64,000 nt of DNA, from the NCBI GenBank assembly GCA_963705525.1, contig CAVPJW010000004.1, positions 744,001 to 808,000 on the forward strand. The letters are read 5' to 3'. The translations under genes were made by a program, and so were the position numbers. The stretch is from CAVPJW01 sp963705525. Lineage in GTDB: Bacteria > Acidobacteriota > Vicinamibacteria > Vicinamibacterales > CAVPJW01. Positions 53,496 through 63,955 of this stretch are shown here, piece by piece. Each line of letters starts with the position of its first letter. Position 1 is the stretch's first letter. The notes beneath the pieces were generated by a model. It was not told the DNA's origin and did not search any database. It saw only the letters and a list, made by a program, of their open reading frames with translations.

Positions 53496-55054
53496 CGCGC
53501 CGCTCCTTCGGGCCGCGCGAGACCAATCACGCGATTGGTTCGCACGAAATACTTCTCCGAAACCTTCCGGAGATCCTCGGCCGTCAATTGCTGCAGCGCG
53601 TTCAGTTCACGGTAGAGGGTCCGCCACGAGTCCATGATTTCGTAATGCCCCAGGTCGAACGCGAGGTCGTCCCAGTTGAGCTTCCGTCGTTCCCAGGTCA
53701 CGCGCTGTCGTTTTTTCGCGCGATTGATCACGGCGTCGCTGATTGGCTTCGACCGGAGCGCATCAACCGCCGCGACGAGCGACTCCTCGAGCGGCGCCAT
53801 GGCATCCGCGGAAGCGGCTCGCTCCACGATGTTGAGGCTGCTGGGAAAACTGAACCGATCCGTGTGAGTGACGACCGTGTCTGCAGATAAGGATGTCGCC
53901 AGGCCCGCCCCGAGCGTGGGCCAGCCGATGGGGCCGTCAGGATCGGCGATGATCTCGGCGAGCAGCTCAATCGCAGGGCGATCGGGATGACCGACTCCCG
54001 GAATCCTGTGTCGCACGTCGATGGCCGGCCCGTACGTCTTGGTCGACATTTCCACCCGGATCAGCTCGTGGTGAACCGGCTCGACGGCCAGCGTGTCGTG
54101 CGTCTCCGGCCCTCGCGGGATCGCCGCGAAGTACGAACGAGCAAGGCGCTCGACCTCCGCCAGCGTGGTGTCGCCCACGAAGACCAGAATCGTGTTGTTG
54201 GGAATGAACCAGGTGTCATAGAGCCGGCGCGTATACGCGCGCTCGAGCAACGGAAAGTCCGTCGGGTATCCCTCGTTCCAGTAGATTGGCGAAATCGCGC
54301 CCGTGGCCGATGCCATCGTCTCCCTGAATTCGGTTGAGGGCCGACCGAGATCCCCGAGCCGCTGTTCCCAGAGGATCATCCGCTCGGCATCGAACTGGCG
54401 CCAGATGCTGTTCGACATCCGATCGGCCTCGACACGAAAGAACATCTCGATCTTCTCGGACGGCAGGTTGACGTCGAATTTCATGTACTCCTGCTCGGTC
54501 GAGGCCGTGATGCGCATGCCGCCCGTCCGCTGGTAATAGCTCATGCTGTCGTTCGTCTTGATGAACGCCGCATCCTGTTCTTCGGCGGCGCGGATCTGCG
54601 CCTGCAGCTCGTCGAGGCGGGGCGTCGAAGGCTGGTGCGCAAAATCGAGGAACACGCCCCGCTGCTTCAGGTCGTTTCTGGCCCGGTTCCGCTCCTGAAC
54701 GAGCTCGGCCTCGAGTTGATAGATGCGATCGATGATCGGGCGCTCCGCGTTCCAGTCGGTCGTGCCGATCGTGGGCGTCCCCTTGAACATCAGGTGTTCG
54801 AGATAGTGGGCGCTGCCGAGGCGTCCAGGCTCCTCGACAACCGCGCCGAAGCGCGTCAGGATCTTGCACGCGACGCGCGGCTCGGAATGATCCTCGACGA
54901 CGAGAATGCGGAGCCCGTTGTCGAGTGACGATTCCTTGACATCCGGCATCATCATGGCCGGTTGCGCGCGGAGGACCGCCGAAGCCGCCCAGCCCGCCAG
55001 CATGACGGTCGATACGATGAAAGAGCGGCGCGACGAATCTCCAGAAGGCCTCAA
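53492..55054 (-). CDS. M16-family zinc peptidase, catalytic subunit
   Basis: I use the TTG at 55054, with AAAGGA just upstream, which gives 520 residues. An ATG at 55006 is a possible shorter start. A signal segment SRRSFIVSTVMLAGW precedes the peptidase. The zinc motif HxxEH is complete in SAHYLEHLMFKGT, and the insert RNRARNDLKQRG and the EEQDAAF helix before MSYYQRTGG are found in this M16 subgroup. The C-terminal M16 domain has WFIPNNTILVFVGD. It is periplasmic, and the partner gene overlaps by four bases. Confidence 0.88.
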   Translation of the reverse strand: MRPSGDSSRRSFIVSTVMLAGWAASAVLRAQPAMMMPDVKESSLDNGLRILVVEDHSEPRVACKILTRFGAVVEEPGRLGSAHYLEHLMFKGTPTIGTTDWNAERPIIDRIYQLEAELVQERNRARNDLKQRGVFLDFAHQPSTPRLDELQAQIRAAEEQDAAFIKTNDSMSYYQRTGGMRITASTEQEYMKFDVNLPSEKIEMFFRVEADRMSNSIWRQFDAERMILWEQRLGDLGRPSTEFRETMASATGAISPIYWNEGYPTDFPLLERAYTRRLYDTWFIPNNTILVFVGDTTLAEVERLARSYFAAIPRGPETHDTLAVEPVHHELIRVEMSTKTYGPAIDVRHRIPGVGHPDRPAIELLAEIIADPDGPIGWPTLGAGLATSLSADTVVTHTDRFSFPSSLNIVERAASADAMAPLEESLVAAVDALRSKPISDAVINRAKKRQRVTWERRKLNWDDLAFDLGHYEIMDSWRTLYRELNALQQLTAEDLRKVSEKYFVRTNRVIGLARPEGAAR

Positions 55055-55095
55055 GGGATGTCCTTTCGTCGTCGGAGAGGGAGAGACCGGGCGGA

Positions 55096-55335
55096 TCAGC
55101 GCGCGTCGTGGTCGAGCGTCTGACGGGCCAGAACGAAATCGAGCTCGGCCCACGTTTCCGGGACGGTCTTGCGGCGGTCTCCGCCGCGGCGATGATCGAC
55201 CGGACGGACTTCGGCGCGCTGGCGTCGTTCCTTCGCGCGACGATCCCAGAAGACATCGATCGGATAACGCTCGAATGTTTCCTTGAGGAACCTGAACTTC
55301 TCGTCCTGCCCTTTGCGCACGATGATGAAATGCAT
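55096..55335 (-). CDS. Small Arg-rich conserved hypothetical protein
   Basis: This 79-residue protein opens with a beta-strand MHFIIVRKGQDEKFRFL and has two DRR repeats (VFWDRRAKERRQR and GGDRRKTVPETW). Short proteins with this WDRR...DRR layout recur in Acidobacteriota and deltaproteobacterial groups without known function. It sits in the operon between proC and the catalytic M16 gene, with about 40 bases on each side, which supports it as a real gene. Confidence 0.6.
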   Translation of the reverse strand: MHFIIVRKGQDEKFRFLKETFERYPIDVFWDRRAKERRQRAEVRPVDHRRGGDRRKTVPETWAELDFVLARQTLDHDAR

Positions 55336-55375
55336 AGGAAGTGGCGCACGATCCCGGGACCGCGCGCGCAGAAGT

Positions 55376-56275
55376 TTACCCGCTCTCGCCCGACTTCTCC
55401 ACCGGTTCGAAGGCCGGGACGCTGCTGTTCAGTGCCCCGAGCGATACGCTGCGCTGGTACGCGGCCCACACCGCCTTCGACAGCACCGTCCGGAACGCGC
55501 CTTTTTCCAGCTGATACAGCGCTTCGGCGCTGGTGCCGCCCGGCGAGGTCACCATGTTACGCATCTCGGCCGGATGCAAGCTCGACCGTTCGGTGAACAT
55601 CGCCGCGCCCTTCACGGTCTGGATGACGATCTCGCGCGCATCGCGTCGTGAAAAGCCCAGGTGGACGGCCGCGTCAATCAGCGCTTCCATCAGCAGAAAC
55701 ACGTACGTCGGCCCGGTGCCGCTGATTGCCGTGGCCATGTCGAGAAAGACTTCATCCTCGACATAGAGTTCGCGTCCAAGCGCGCGCAACATCATTCGCG
55801 CCTGTTCGCGCTGCTTCTCTCGAACCGTCGGGGTGGCCGTCCAGATGGTCATGCCCTCTCCGACCTGTGCCGGTGTGTTCGGCATGGACCGCACGACGAT
55901 CTTGTGGTCGAGGCCCCGCACGATCGACTCGATGCGCGCCCCAGCCACCACCGACAGGACGAGCGACGAGGGCGCCAGGGCCCCTCGAAGCTCCTTGAAC
56001 ACGGATCGCAGTACCTGAGGCTTCACGGCGAGCACGACGACCTCGGCGTTGTGCACGGCGGCGCGGTTTTCCGGGACGGTCTGGATGCCGAGCCGTGATT
56101 CGAGCTCGCGGGCGCGCTCGGACCTGGGATGGCTCGCCACGATGGCCCTCGGATCGATCAGCCGATTCCTGATGAGCCCCCCGATCATCGCTTCGCCCAT
56201 CGCGCCAGCGCCCACGAGCGCGACACGCGAGACCCCGAGGGCGCCGGACCCGGCCCGGCGTCGTGTCGTCTTCAT
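55376..56275 (-). CDS. proC: Pyrroline-5-carboxylate reductase
   Basis: The ATG at 56275 gives 299 residues. The Rossmann motif is ALVGAGAMGEAMIGGLIRN, with LAVKPQVL and the family signature SMPNTPAQVGEGMT. The second domain, which holds the dimer interface, carries AISGTGPTYVFLLMEAL and VTSPGGTSAEALYQLE. It catalyses the last step of proline synthesis, NAD(P)H-dependent reduction of pyrroline-5-carboxylate. It is cytosolic and of normal length apart from a basic N-terminal tail of about 15 residues. It starts five bases from the stop of the P1 peptidase gene. Confidence 0.95.
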   Translation of the reverse strand: MKTTRRRAGSGALGVSRVALVGAGAMGEAMIGGLIRNRLIDPRAIVASHPRSERARELESRLGIQTVPENRAAVHNAEVVVLAVKPQVLRSVFKELRGALAPSSLVLSVVAGARIESIVRGLDHKIVVRSMPNTPAQVGEGMTIWTATPTVREKQREQARMMLRALGRELYVEDEVFLDMATAISGTGPTYVFLLMEALIDAAVHLGFSRRDAREIVIQTVKGAAMFTERSSLHPAEMRNMVTSPGGTSAEALYQLEKGAFRTVLSKAVWAAYQRSVSLGALNSSVPAFEPVEKSGESG

Positions 56276-56280
56276 GACGA

Positions 56281-57471
56281 TCAGTGCTCCAGTCCCTTCC
56301 GCCCGGGTTCGACGAGCCGGTTGTATTTCCGGAGGACGTCGCGCAGGCGGTCGTGTGGCAGGCCAATCACGCGGTAGCCGTTGATGCCCGTCATCGTCTT
56401 TGCGGCCACCAGGGCATTGATGACGGCTTCTTCTGTCGCCTGCACCGCTGCCTCGAAGATCGGACTCAGGCGATCGTTCGGCCACAGCACCAGCGAGGTC
56501 TGTTTGGAGTTGTTATAGGCTCCCGGATTCGCGGTCGAGAACGCGACGAAGATGTCGCCGGAGCCATTGGACGCGATGCTGCCATTTCGCGCGAGGCCGA
56601 GCGAGGCGCGCTTGGCCAGCCGTTTGAGCTGATGCGGCAGGAGCGGCGCATCCGTGGCAATCACCACGATGATCGATCCATCCTGCGCAGGTTCTTTGGG
56701 AATGTCCTCTGTGATCTCGCGGCCGACGGGCACACCTGCGACTCGCAGCTGACCGCGATCGCCGTAATTGCACTGCACGAGCGCGCCAATCGTGAACCCT
56801 CCATCCTCATCACCGAGCCTTCGCGACGATGTGCCGATGCCGCCCTTGAAGTCGTGGCAGATCATGCCGGTGCCCCCGCCGACCGCGCCTTCGAGGACCG
56901 GTCCCGAACTGGCCGTGGCGATGGCATTGAACACGTGCTCGTCTTTCACGTGAAAGCCGTTGGCGTCGTTCAAGCTGCCGTCCCAGGTTTCCGCAATAAT
57001 CGGTGCCGACCACCAATAGCCTTCGGGATCCGGCTTGCCGGACCGCACTCGCCATTTGATGACGGCATCGTGCACGACACCGACACTGTGCGTGTTGGTG
57101 ATCATGATGGGACCGTCGATGAAACCCGACTCCTCGAGCCACGTCGTCCCCGTCATTTCGCCGGCGCCATTCAGCGCGAACCACCCGCCGAACACGAGAT
57201 CGCTCGAGCTCTGGCCGCGCGGCAAGACGGCCGTCACGCCGGTTCGAACCGGCCCGACGCCGACCTGCAGCTTTCCTTCACCGGAAATGATGGTGGTGTG
57301 ACCCACCTCGACGCCTTTGACGTCGGTGATGGCATTGAGCGGGCCCGGCTCGCCGTCAAACGGGACGCCGAGATCCCTGGCACGGATCGGCGATTGCGCC
57401 GATGTGAACGATGCAGCAGAAGCGAAGCACGACGCGACTACGAGGGCGGACGTAACACGAGCCAGCGTCAC
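56281..57471 (-). CDS. P1-family (DmpA-type) aminopeptidase, exported
   Basis: GTG at 57471, five bases after GGAGG, gives 396 residues with a signal peptide (TSALVVASCFASAASFTSA). A start six codons earlier lacks a Shine-Dalgarno site. Segments are RARDLGVPFDGEPGPLNAI, GVEVGHTTI, ITNTHSVGVVHDAVIKW and GAVGGGTGMICHDFKGGIGT, then the self-cleavage Gly-Thr/Ser region SSRRLGD. DmpA-type enzymes are N-terminal nucleophile hydrolases that split N-terminal or beta-linked amino acids from peptides. TATGAT on the minus strand (57495-57500) could be the -10 box of the operon promoter. Confidence 0.9.
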   Translation of the reverse strand: MTLARVTSALVVASCFASAASFTSAQSPIRARDLGVPFDGEPGPLNAITDVKGVEVGHTTIISGEGKLQVGVGPVRTGVTAVLPRGQSSSDLVFGGWFALNGAGEMTGTTWLEESGFIDGPIMITNTHSVGVVHDAVIKWRVRSGKPDPEGYWWSAPIIAETWDGSLNDANGFHVKDEHVFNAIATASSGPVLEGAVGGGTGMICHDFKGGIGTSSRRLGDEDGGFTIGALVQCNYGDRGQLRVAGVPVGREITEDIPKEPAQDGSIIVVIATDAPLLPHQLKRLAKRASLGLARNGSIASNGSGDIFVAFSTANPGAYNNSKQTSLVLWPNDRLSPIFEAAVQATEEAVINALVAAKTMTGINGYRVIGLPHDRLRDVLRKYNRLVEPGRKGLEH

Positions 57472-57527
57472 ACGGACCTCCACAAACACCAGATATCATA
57501 GTCGGAAATTCGTGGGAGGCTGCCGGA

Positions 57528-59945
57528 TCACTCCGCTCGCAGCGTGCGAATCGGATCGATGCGTGCCGCGCGTCTGGCGGGAAGACAGGCGGAGGCCGCC
57601 GCGACGGCGCCCAGCATGATCGCCACGCCGGCCAGCGTGACCGGATCGGTCGGGCTCACCCCGTAAAGAAAGCTGGAGAGCAGGCGCGTGAGAGCCACCG
57701 CAGCCACGAGGCCGACGAGAAGGCCCGGCGCCACCAGCGCAACCGTTCTCGCCAGAACGAGACGAACGAGGTCGCGGGGCGCCGCGCCTACTGCGAGTCG
57801 AAGGCCGAACTCCCTCATGCGCTCGCTGACCAGGCAGGCCATAACACCGTAGAGCCCGATCAAAGCCAGCGTCAACGCGAGCAGGGCAAACGATCCGAGC
57901 AGCGTCCCGATGCCGATCGGCAACGCCATCGATGTCCGCCGGACCTGTTCGAGGCTCTCGACCTCGCCGACCGAGGCGTGCGGATCGACGGCACGTACAG
58001 CCGCCCCGATCTCCGGTCCAAGGGCGGCACCTTCCGCCTTCGACCGAACGACGATCCTCATCGAACCACCGGAAAAACTCGTGCGTTGCGCGAGGGGCCG
58101 GTACATTTCGGGCTCCGTCAGCGTGCCGAGGCCATGCTGTGGAGTATCGCCCACCACGCCGACGACGACGGTCCAGACATCGTGACGGTCCAGGCCTGTG
58201 CGGATGTGCTCGCCGATCGGGCTCCGATCCGGCCAGAGGAGCCGGGCGAGCGTCGCATTCACGAGTGACACCGGCTGCGCATCGTCTCGATCCGACTCGG
58301 AGAATGGCCGGCCTCGGAGAATCGGCACGCTCATGGCGTGAAAATAGTGAGGCGTGATCACGCGCCAGCAGACGTCGGGCGCTTCACCGGCCCGGAAGTC
58401 GCGGCCCTGCACTTGAATGTTCGCCTGATAGCTGCCGCCGCCGAGTGGCAACGCCTGGATCGCGCCGACCGCGTCAACAGACGGAAGGGCCGACATCCGC
58501 TCGACGACTTGCCCATAGAAGGCTCGCGGACCGAACAGATCGCCTCGTCGCGACGCGGGGAATGAAAGGCGTGCAGTGACGACCCGGCGGGTCTGAAATC
58601 CCGGATCGACGCGTTCGAGGCGCAAGACCGCCTGCAGAAGGAGCGCCGCGCCGACGACGAGCACGAACGACAGCCCGACTTCGATGACGACGAGCCAGCC
58701 GCGCACGCGCGCGCCTCTCGCTCCGGTTGTCGAATGTCCGCCGCGCATGAGCGCGTCGCTCGTCGACTGGCCGCTGGCTCGGAGTGCCGGGAAGATGCTG
58801 ACGAGCATGGCCGAGCCCGCCGAGACGAGGACTGCAAACACGACGATAGAACGGTTCAGGCCAACTTCGGTCACGAGACCCGCCGTCGCCGGCAGGACGC
58901 GCGCCAGATAGGGTCCGGCGAAGGCCTCGAGCGCGAGCCCAATCCCACACCCGGCCGTGACGAGCAGACTGCTCTCGACCAGCAGCTGGCGCACCAGGCG
59001 GGCGCGCCCGGCACCGAGCGCCGCACGAATCGCCAGTTCTCGCGACCTCGCGGCGCCGCGCACCAGCAGCAGGTTCGTCACGTTCGCGCAGGCGATGAGC
59101 AGCACGCATCCCACGACACCCAGCATCAAGAGAAGGATCGGCCTCACACCTCCAGCCATCTGATCGTGCAGAGAGACCAGACGCACGCCGGTCTCCGGAT
59201 TGTCAGCAGGGAACTGTGTTCGCAGGCGGGCGGCCAGAATGTCCATCTCGGCCTGGGCGGATTTCAGGGTGACACCCGGCCGCAGGCGCCCTATCACGTC
59301 CAGATATCGCGCGTCGCGCAGATCGCGCAGCCGGCCGTCGAACGGAATCGGCAGGCCGGGCACCTCGTCCGACGACCTCACCCAAAGCGCCGCGTCACCT
59401 GGAAACCGGAATCCTCGGGGCAGCAGGCCAACGACCTCGTACGCCTCCCGGTCCAGCACGATCGTGCGGCCGACGATATGTCGGTCGCCGCCGAACTGGC
59501 GCTGCCAAAGCTCGAATCCGAGAAGCGCCTCCGCTGCACCCGCGTCCTGATCGCCGAATGTTCGACCGAGAGCGGCCTCCACGCCCAGCACGCGAAAGAA
59601 ATCCGGCGTGACCGTTGCCACGTCGACGTCGGTTGGGCTCGAACCGCCGCCCAGAATGCGAGTGCGGATCGCAAATGCCGCCAGCCCGTTGAACGAACGC
59701 GCGTCAGCCTTCCAGTCCAGGAAGTTCGCCGGTGACGCACCCTGACTCCGATCGACGGGCGTGGTTTGCCAGACGGCCACGAGCTGCTCCGGCGCCGGGT
59801 ACGGCAGAGGTCGAAGAAGAATCGCGTCGACGTAGCGAAAGATCGCGGCGTTCACGCCGATGCCAAGTGCCATCGTCACCACGCAGGCGAGCGTGAATCC
59901 GGGGGTCTTGATGAGCGCGCGAACCGCGTGGCGGATCTCGGACAT
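57528..59945 (-). CDS. ADOP-type MacB/FtsX permease
   Basis: This 805-residue protein opens AVRALIKTPGFTLACVVTMA, LGIGVNAAIFRYVDAILLRP, the acidobacterial duplicated orphan permease signature. A periplasmic MacB_PCD domain comes next, then a first three-helix FtsX domain (LLLMLGVVGCVLLIACANVT). The same layout is then repeated, with the second FtsX domain near the C-terminus (FALLALTLALIGLYGVMACL). No ATPase is encoded nearby, as usual for this family. Substrate unknown. The protein lies 62 bases downstream of a second ADOP gene of the same strand. Confidence 0.92.
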   Translation of the reverse strand: MSEIRHAVRALIKTPGFTLACVVTMALGIGVNAAIFRYVDAILLRPLPYPAPEQLVAVWQTTPVDRSQGASPANFLDWKADARSFNGLAAFAIRTRILGGGSSPTDVDVATVTPDFFRVLGVEAALGRTFGDQDAGAAEALLGFELWQRQFGGDRHIVGRTIVLDREAYEVVGLLPRGFRFPGDAALWVRSSDEVPGLPIPFDGRLRDLRDARYLDVIGRLRPGVTLKSAQAEMDILAARLRTQFPADNPETGVRLVSLHDQMAGGVRPILLLMLGVVGCVLLIACANVTNLLLVRGAARSRELAIRAALGAGRARLVRQLLVESSLLVTAGCGIGLALEAFAGPYLARVLPATAGLVTEVGLNRSIVVFAVLVSAGSAMLVSIFPALRASGQSTSDALMRGGHSTTGARGARVRGWLVVIEVGLSFVLVVGAALLLQAVLRLERVDPGFQTRRVVTARLSFPASRRGDLFGPRAFYGQVVERMSALPSVDAVGAIQALPLGGGSYQANIQVQGRDFRAGEAPDVCWRVITPHYFHAMSVPILRGRPFSESDRDDAQPVSLVNATLARLLWPDRSPIGEHIRTGLDRHDVWTVVVGVVGDTPQHGLGTLTEPEMYRPLAQRTSFSGGSMRIVVRSKAEGAALGPEIGAAVRAVDPHASVGEVESLEQVRRTSMALPIGIGTLLGSFALLALTLALIGLYGVMACLVSERMREFGLRLAVGAAPRDLVRLVLARTVALVAPGLLVGLVAAVALTRLLSSFLYGVSPTDPVTLAGVAIMLGAVAAASACLPARRAARIDPIRTLRAE

Positions 59946-60007
59946 GGCGGGACCTCGTTGTCTGAGCTGTCAGACGGGCGAGAAGCCTCCCCGGTTAGCG
60001 TGCGGCG

Positions 60008-62422
60008 CTATTCTGAACGGAGAGCCGACACGGGATCGATACGCGTGGCCCGCCGTGCCGGGACATAGCTCGCGAGGAGAGCCACGAGGAGTAGCAGAAG
60101 CGGCAGCGTCAAGAACGTTGCGGCATCGGTGGGCGTAATGCCGAAGAGCAGGCTCGCCACTAATCGGCCCGAGAGTAGAGCGCCCAGAAGCCCCACAGCC
60201 ACGCCGATCAGCCCGGGCAGGAGTCCGTCCCTCATCGCGGAGGCCACAACTTGATGGGCCTGCGCGCCGAGCGCCATTCGAATGCCAATTTCTCGCGTTC
60301 GCTGGCCGACGGCATACGCAATGACGCCGTAGAGTCCGCCGACCGCGAGAACGAGCGCCAGTATGGCGAATGCGCCAAGGAGCGCCGTGCGCAACCAGGG
60401 TCCGGCGATGGATGTCGTGACCACGTCATCCAACGTGCGAACCTCGGAAATCGGCACGTCCTTATCGAGCGACTGAACGATTTCCCGAATCGCACCCGTC
60501 AACAACAGAGGATCGCCATTCGCGCGAACGACCAGATGCATCGTGTGGTAGGACGGCTGCTGCGCATGCGGTGTGTAAAACTCCGGCGTCTCTCGCTGAT
60601 CGAGACCGAAATGCCGCACGCTCGCCACGACACCAACAATCAGGCGCGAGTCGCCCTGTCCCCGGGACGCATACGTCATCGTCTGGCCGACCGGATCTTC
60701 GCCCCGCCAGTACTGGCGGGCCATGGCCTCGTTCAGGATGACGACGTGACGCGATGCTTCTGTGTCACGGTCCGTGAAGAAACGCCCGTTCATCAGCCTC
60801 ACGCCCATCGTGCGGAAATAGTCGGGAGTGACCGAACGCGCCTCGGCACAGGGGATCTGTCCTTCCGGCTTGGGCCGCACGTCCACCTGGAATCCGTCGC
60901 ACGAATAGTTCCCCGCGAGCGGCAGGATGTTGGTGGACCCCGCAGACACCACTCCGGGAAGCGCCGCCACCCTCGCGGTCATTTCGCGGTGGAACGGAAT
61001 CTGATCGCCTTCCGGATAAGCGGCGGTTGGAACCGACACGCTCATCGACAGCACGTGTTCGGCCCGGAAGCCCGGGTCTACGTGCGAGAGTCGCCAGAAG
61101 CTCCTGACGAGTAATCCCGCGACGAGGAGAAGCGTCATCGAGAGCGCGACCTCGCCCGCGACGAGGCTGCGCCGGAACCACGCCATGCGCGGTCCGGTGC
61201 CTTCACCCGCAGCGCCAACGCGGAGCGCCGGCAAGGTATCTCCTCTTGCGAGCCAGATCGCGGGCACGAGCCCGAAGACAATCGTCGTCGCGAAGGAGAG
61301 GACGATGGCGAAGACCAGCACCATCCAGTTGACCCCGATTGCCTCGACCCTTGGCAGACTGCCCGCTGCCAGGTGAACGAGTGAACGTACTCCCCACTGC
61401 GCAATCAGGAGTCCGGCCAGCCCACCCGCGGTCGCGAGAACGAAACTCTCCGTGACGAGCTGCCGAATCAATCGACCGCTCGTGGCGCCGAGCGCAGCGC
61501 GGACGGCCATCTCGCGGCGTCGTTGCACGCCGCTGGCAAGGAGCAGGTTGGCGATGTTGACGCAGGCTATGAGCAGCACCACGGCCACCGAACCGGCCAG
61601 GACCAGGAATGCCGGACGCGTCGACCCGACGATGGAGTCGAGGAGCGGCGTGACAAACGCCCGTTCGTCCTTGTTGTCGTTGGGGTATTGCTGCTCGAGG
61701 CGCATGGCAATCGTGGACAAGCGGGCCTGAGCCTCGATCATCGTCATCTCCGGCTTCAACCGGCCGATGGCCCTGATGTAGCGGGCCGAACGACTCTCCT
61801 CCTGAACGTTCAACTGGAACGGCAGATACGCCTCAGGCTGGCCCATGGCGTCTGCTTCGGGGTGGATGAAGTCGGGCGAGAGGATTCCGATGACGGTGAC
61901 AGGCCTGCCGCCGAGTCGTATCTGACGCCCGACGATCGTCTCATCCGAACCGAAGCGACGACGGAAGAGCCCATCCGTGAGGACCGCGGTCAGCGGGGAG
62001 TCCGGCCGATCGTCGTCACGGTCGAACGTTCGACCTGCGGACAGGCCGGGGTGCAACACGCGAAAGAACCCTTCTGAAACGCGGCCAATCATGATTCGTT
62101 CGGGCGAGCCCATGCCGGTCAGCGTGGACTCGGACGCGGAGGTGAGAATGCCCATGGCCTCGAAGGCATTCGACTGTCGATCGAAGTCCACGAAGTCCGG
62201 TGGGGAGATATTGGAGTAGCGAGTCTCGCCGACGTGCCCGCCGGAGATCTTCACGAGGAGTCCGGCCTCGGGGAACGGAAGCGGCCTGAGGAGCACGTTG
62301 TACACAAGGCTGAAGATCGCAGTGTTCGCGCCGATGCCGAGCGCGAGCATCGCGAGTGACACGGCCGAGAACGTCTTGCGATGAAGCAGCGAGCGGATGG
62401 CGAACCTGATGTCCTGCAGCAT
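60008..62422 (-). CDS. ADOP-type MacB/FtsX permease (second copy)
   Basis: This 804-residue protein has the same domain order: FAIRSLLHRKTFSAVSLAML, ALGIGANTAIFSLVYNVLLR, a periplasmic MacB_PCD domain, FtsX helices (AVVLLIACVNIANLLLASG), a second periplasmic region and a C-terminal FtsX domain (LVLAVGGLYGVIAYAVGQRT, REIGIRMALGAQ). It is upstream of the other copy and probably co-transcribed with it. The two are clearly homologous but well diverged, which points to old duplication or independent gain rather than a recent tandem copy. Confidence 0.92.
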   Translation of the reverse strand: MLQDIRFAIRSLLHRKTFSAVSLAMLALGIGANTAIFSLVYNVLLRPLPFPEAGLLVKISGGHVGETRYSNISPPDFVDFDRQSNAFEAMGILTSASESTLTGMGSPERIMIGRVSEGFFRVLHPGLSAGRTFDRDDDRPDSPLTAVLTDGLFRRRFGSDETIVGRQIRLGGRPVTVIGILSPDFIHPEADAMGQPEAYLPFQLNVQEESRSARYIRAIGRLKPEMTMIEAQARLSTIAMRLEQQYPNDNKDERAFVTPLLDSIVGSTRPAFLVLAGSVAVVLLIACVNIANLLLASGVQRRREMAVRAALGATSGRLIRQLVTESFVLATAGGLAGLLIAQWGVRSLVHLAAGSLPRVEAIGVNWMVLVFAIVLSFATTIVFGLVPAIWLARGDTLPALRVGAAGEGTGPRMAWFRRSLVAGEVALSMTLLLVAGLLVRSFWRLSHVDPGFRAEHVLSMSVSVPTAAYPEGDQIPFHREMTARVAALPGVVSAGSTNILPLAGNYSCDGFQVDVRPKPEGQIPCAEARSVTPDYFRTMGVRLMNGRFFTDRDTEASRHVVILNEAMARQYWRGEDPVGQTMTYASRGQGDSRLIVGVVASVRHFGLDQRETPEFYTPHAQQPSYHTMHLVVRANGDPLLLTGAIREIVQSLDKDVPISEVRTLDDVVTTSIAGPWLRTALLGAFAILALVLAVGGLYGVIAYAVGQRTREIGIRMALGAQAHQVVASAMRDGLLPGLIGVAVGLLGALLSGRLVASLLFGITPTDAATFLTLPLLLLLVALLASYVPARRATRIDPVSALRSE

Positions 62423-62558
62423 GGCCGTCTTTCCACCGAGAGATCAAGTCGTGGGTCGAGGTGATGTGGCTTAGATGGATGGCTCCAGGAAAACGTTGAC
62501 GGTTCCGGTCCCCTGGCAGAGCTTGCAATCGGCCCGCCCGCACGAACATTCTGGGCTC

Positions 62559-63077
62559 ATGGGGTGTGGCGCCCGTCGATCGGCGGCGATCCTGATCGCC
62601 GCGATTGCCCTTTCGAGCGGACCCGGTTGCGGCGGGAGCGACGCGCCTCCGACCAGCCCGAGCCCGATGCCCGGACCGGGTCAGACCGTGTCGTACACAG
62701 CGCTCGGCGCGAGCGACGCGGTGGGTGTCGGCGCCAGCGTCCCCTGCTTTCCATTTGCGCCTTGCCCTCTTCCAAACTTCGCCGGTGGTCCGTTTGCCGC
62801 AGGCTTCCCCTTGCTGGCCAAGCAGGGTCTGCAGGAGATCTCGGTGGGAATGTCGACGCAAGTGATCAATCGCCTCACATCGCAGGGCGTGAGCGTGATC
62901 GATCTGCTCTGCGATCCTGGCATGTACGACGAGTCCAGCTATTCGAGCGACGGTTTTCATCCGAGCGACAGCGGTTACGCCATCATGGCGGACGGCATGC
63001 TCGACGCTATTACGACGGGAAGCCATCCCAATCCGCGCTCGAGCTGTCCGGAAATGACGCTCGTTCCGCCGCCCTAG
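62559..63077 (+). CDS. SGNH/GDSL hydrolase-like lipoprotein, internally shortened
   Basis: ATG 62559 gives 172 residues with a lipoprotein-like signal (AAILIAAIALSSGPGCGG). Block I reads SYTALGASDAVGVGAS, the GDS-type start with Ser in ASD. The C-terminal block, SSDGFHPSDSGYAIMADG, holds the catalytic Asp-x-x-His (DGFH). Family members normally have about 130-150 more residues between these blocks, carrying the glycine and asparagine blocks. Here the text jumps from FAPCP to LPNFAGGPFAAG. The frame stays open. It is probably inactive unless this is an assembly deletion. Confidence 0.65.
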   Translation: MGCGARRSAAILIAAIALSSGPGCGGSDAPPTSPSPMPGPGQTVSYTALGASDAVGVGASVPCFPFAPCPLPNFAGGPFAAGFPLLAKQGLQEISVGMSTQVINRLTSQGVSVIDLLCDPGMYDESSYSSDGFHPSDSGYAIMADGMLDAITTGSHPNPRSSCPEMTLVPPP

Positions 63078-63121
63078 ACCGGCGGCTTGCAGAAGAAGCA
63101 AGTTCAAGGCACGATTGATCC

Positions 63122-63955
<834 letters not shown>

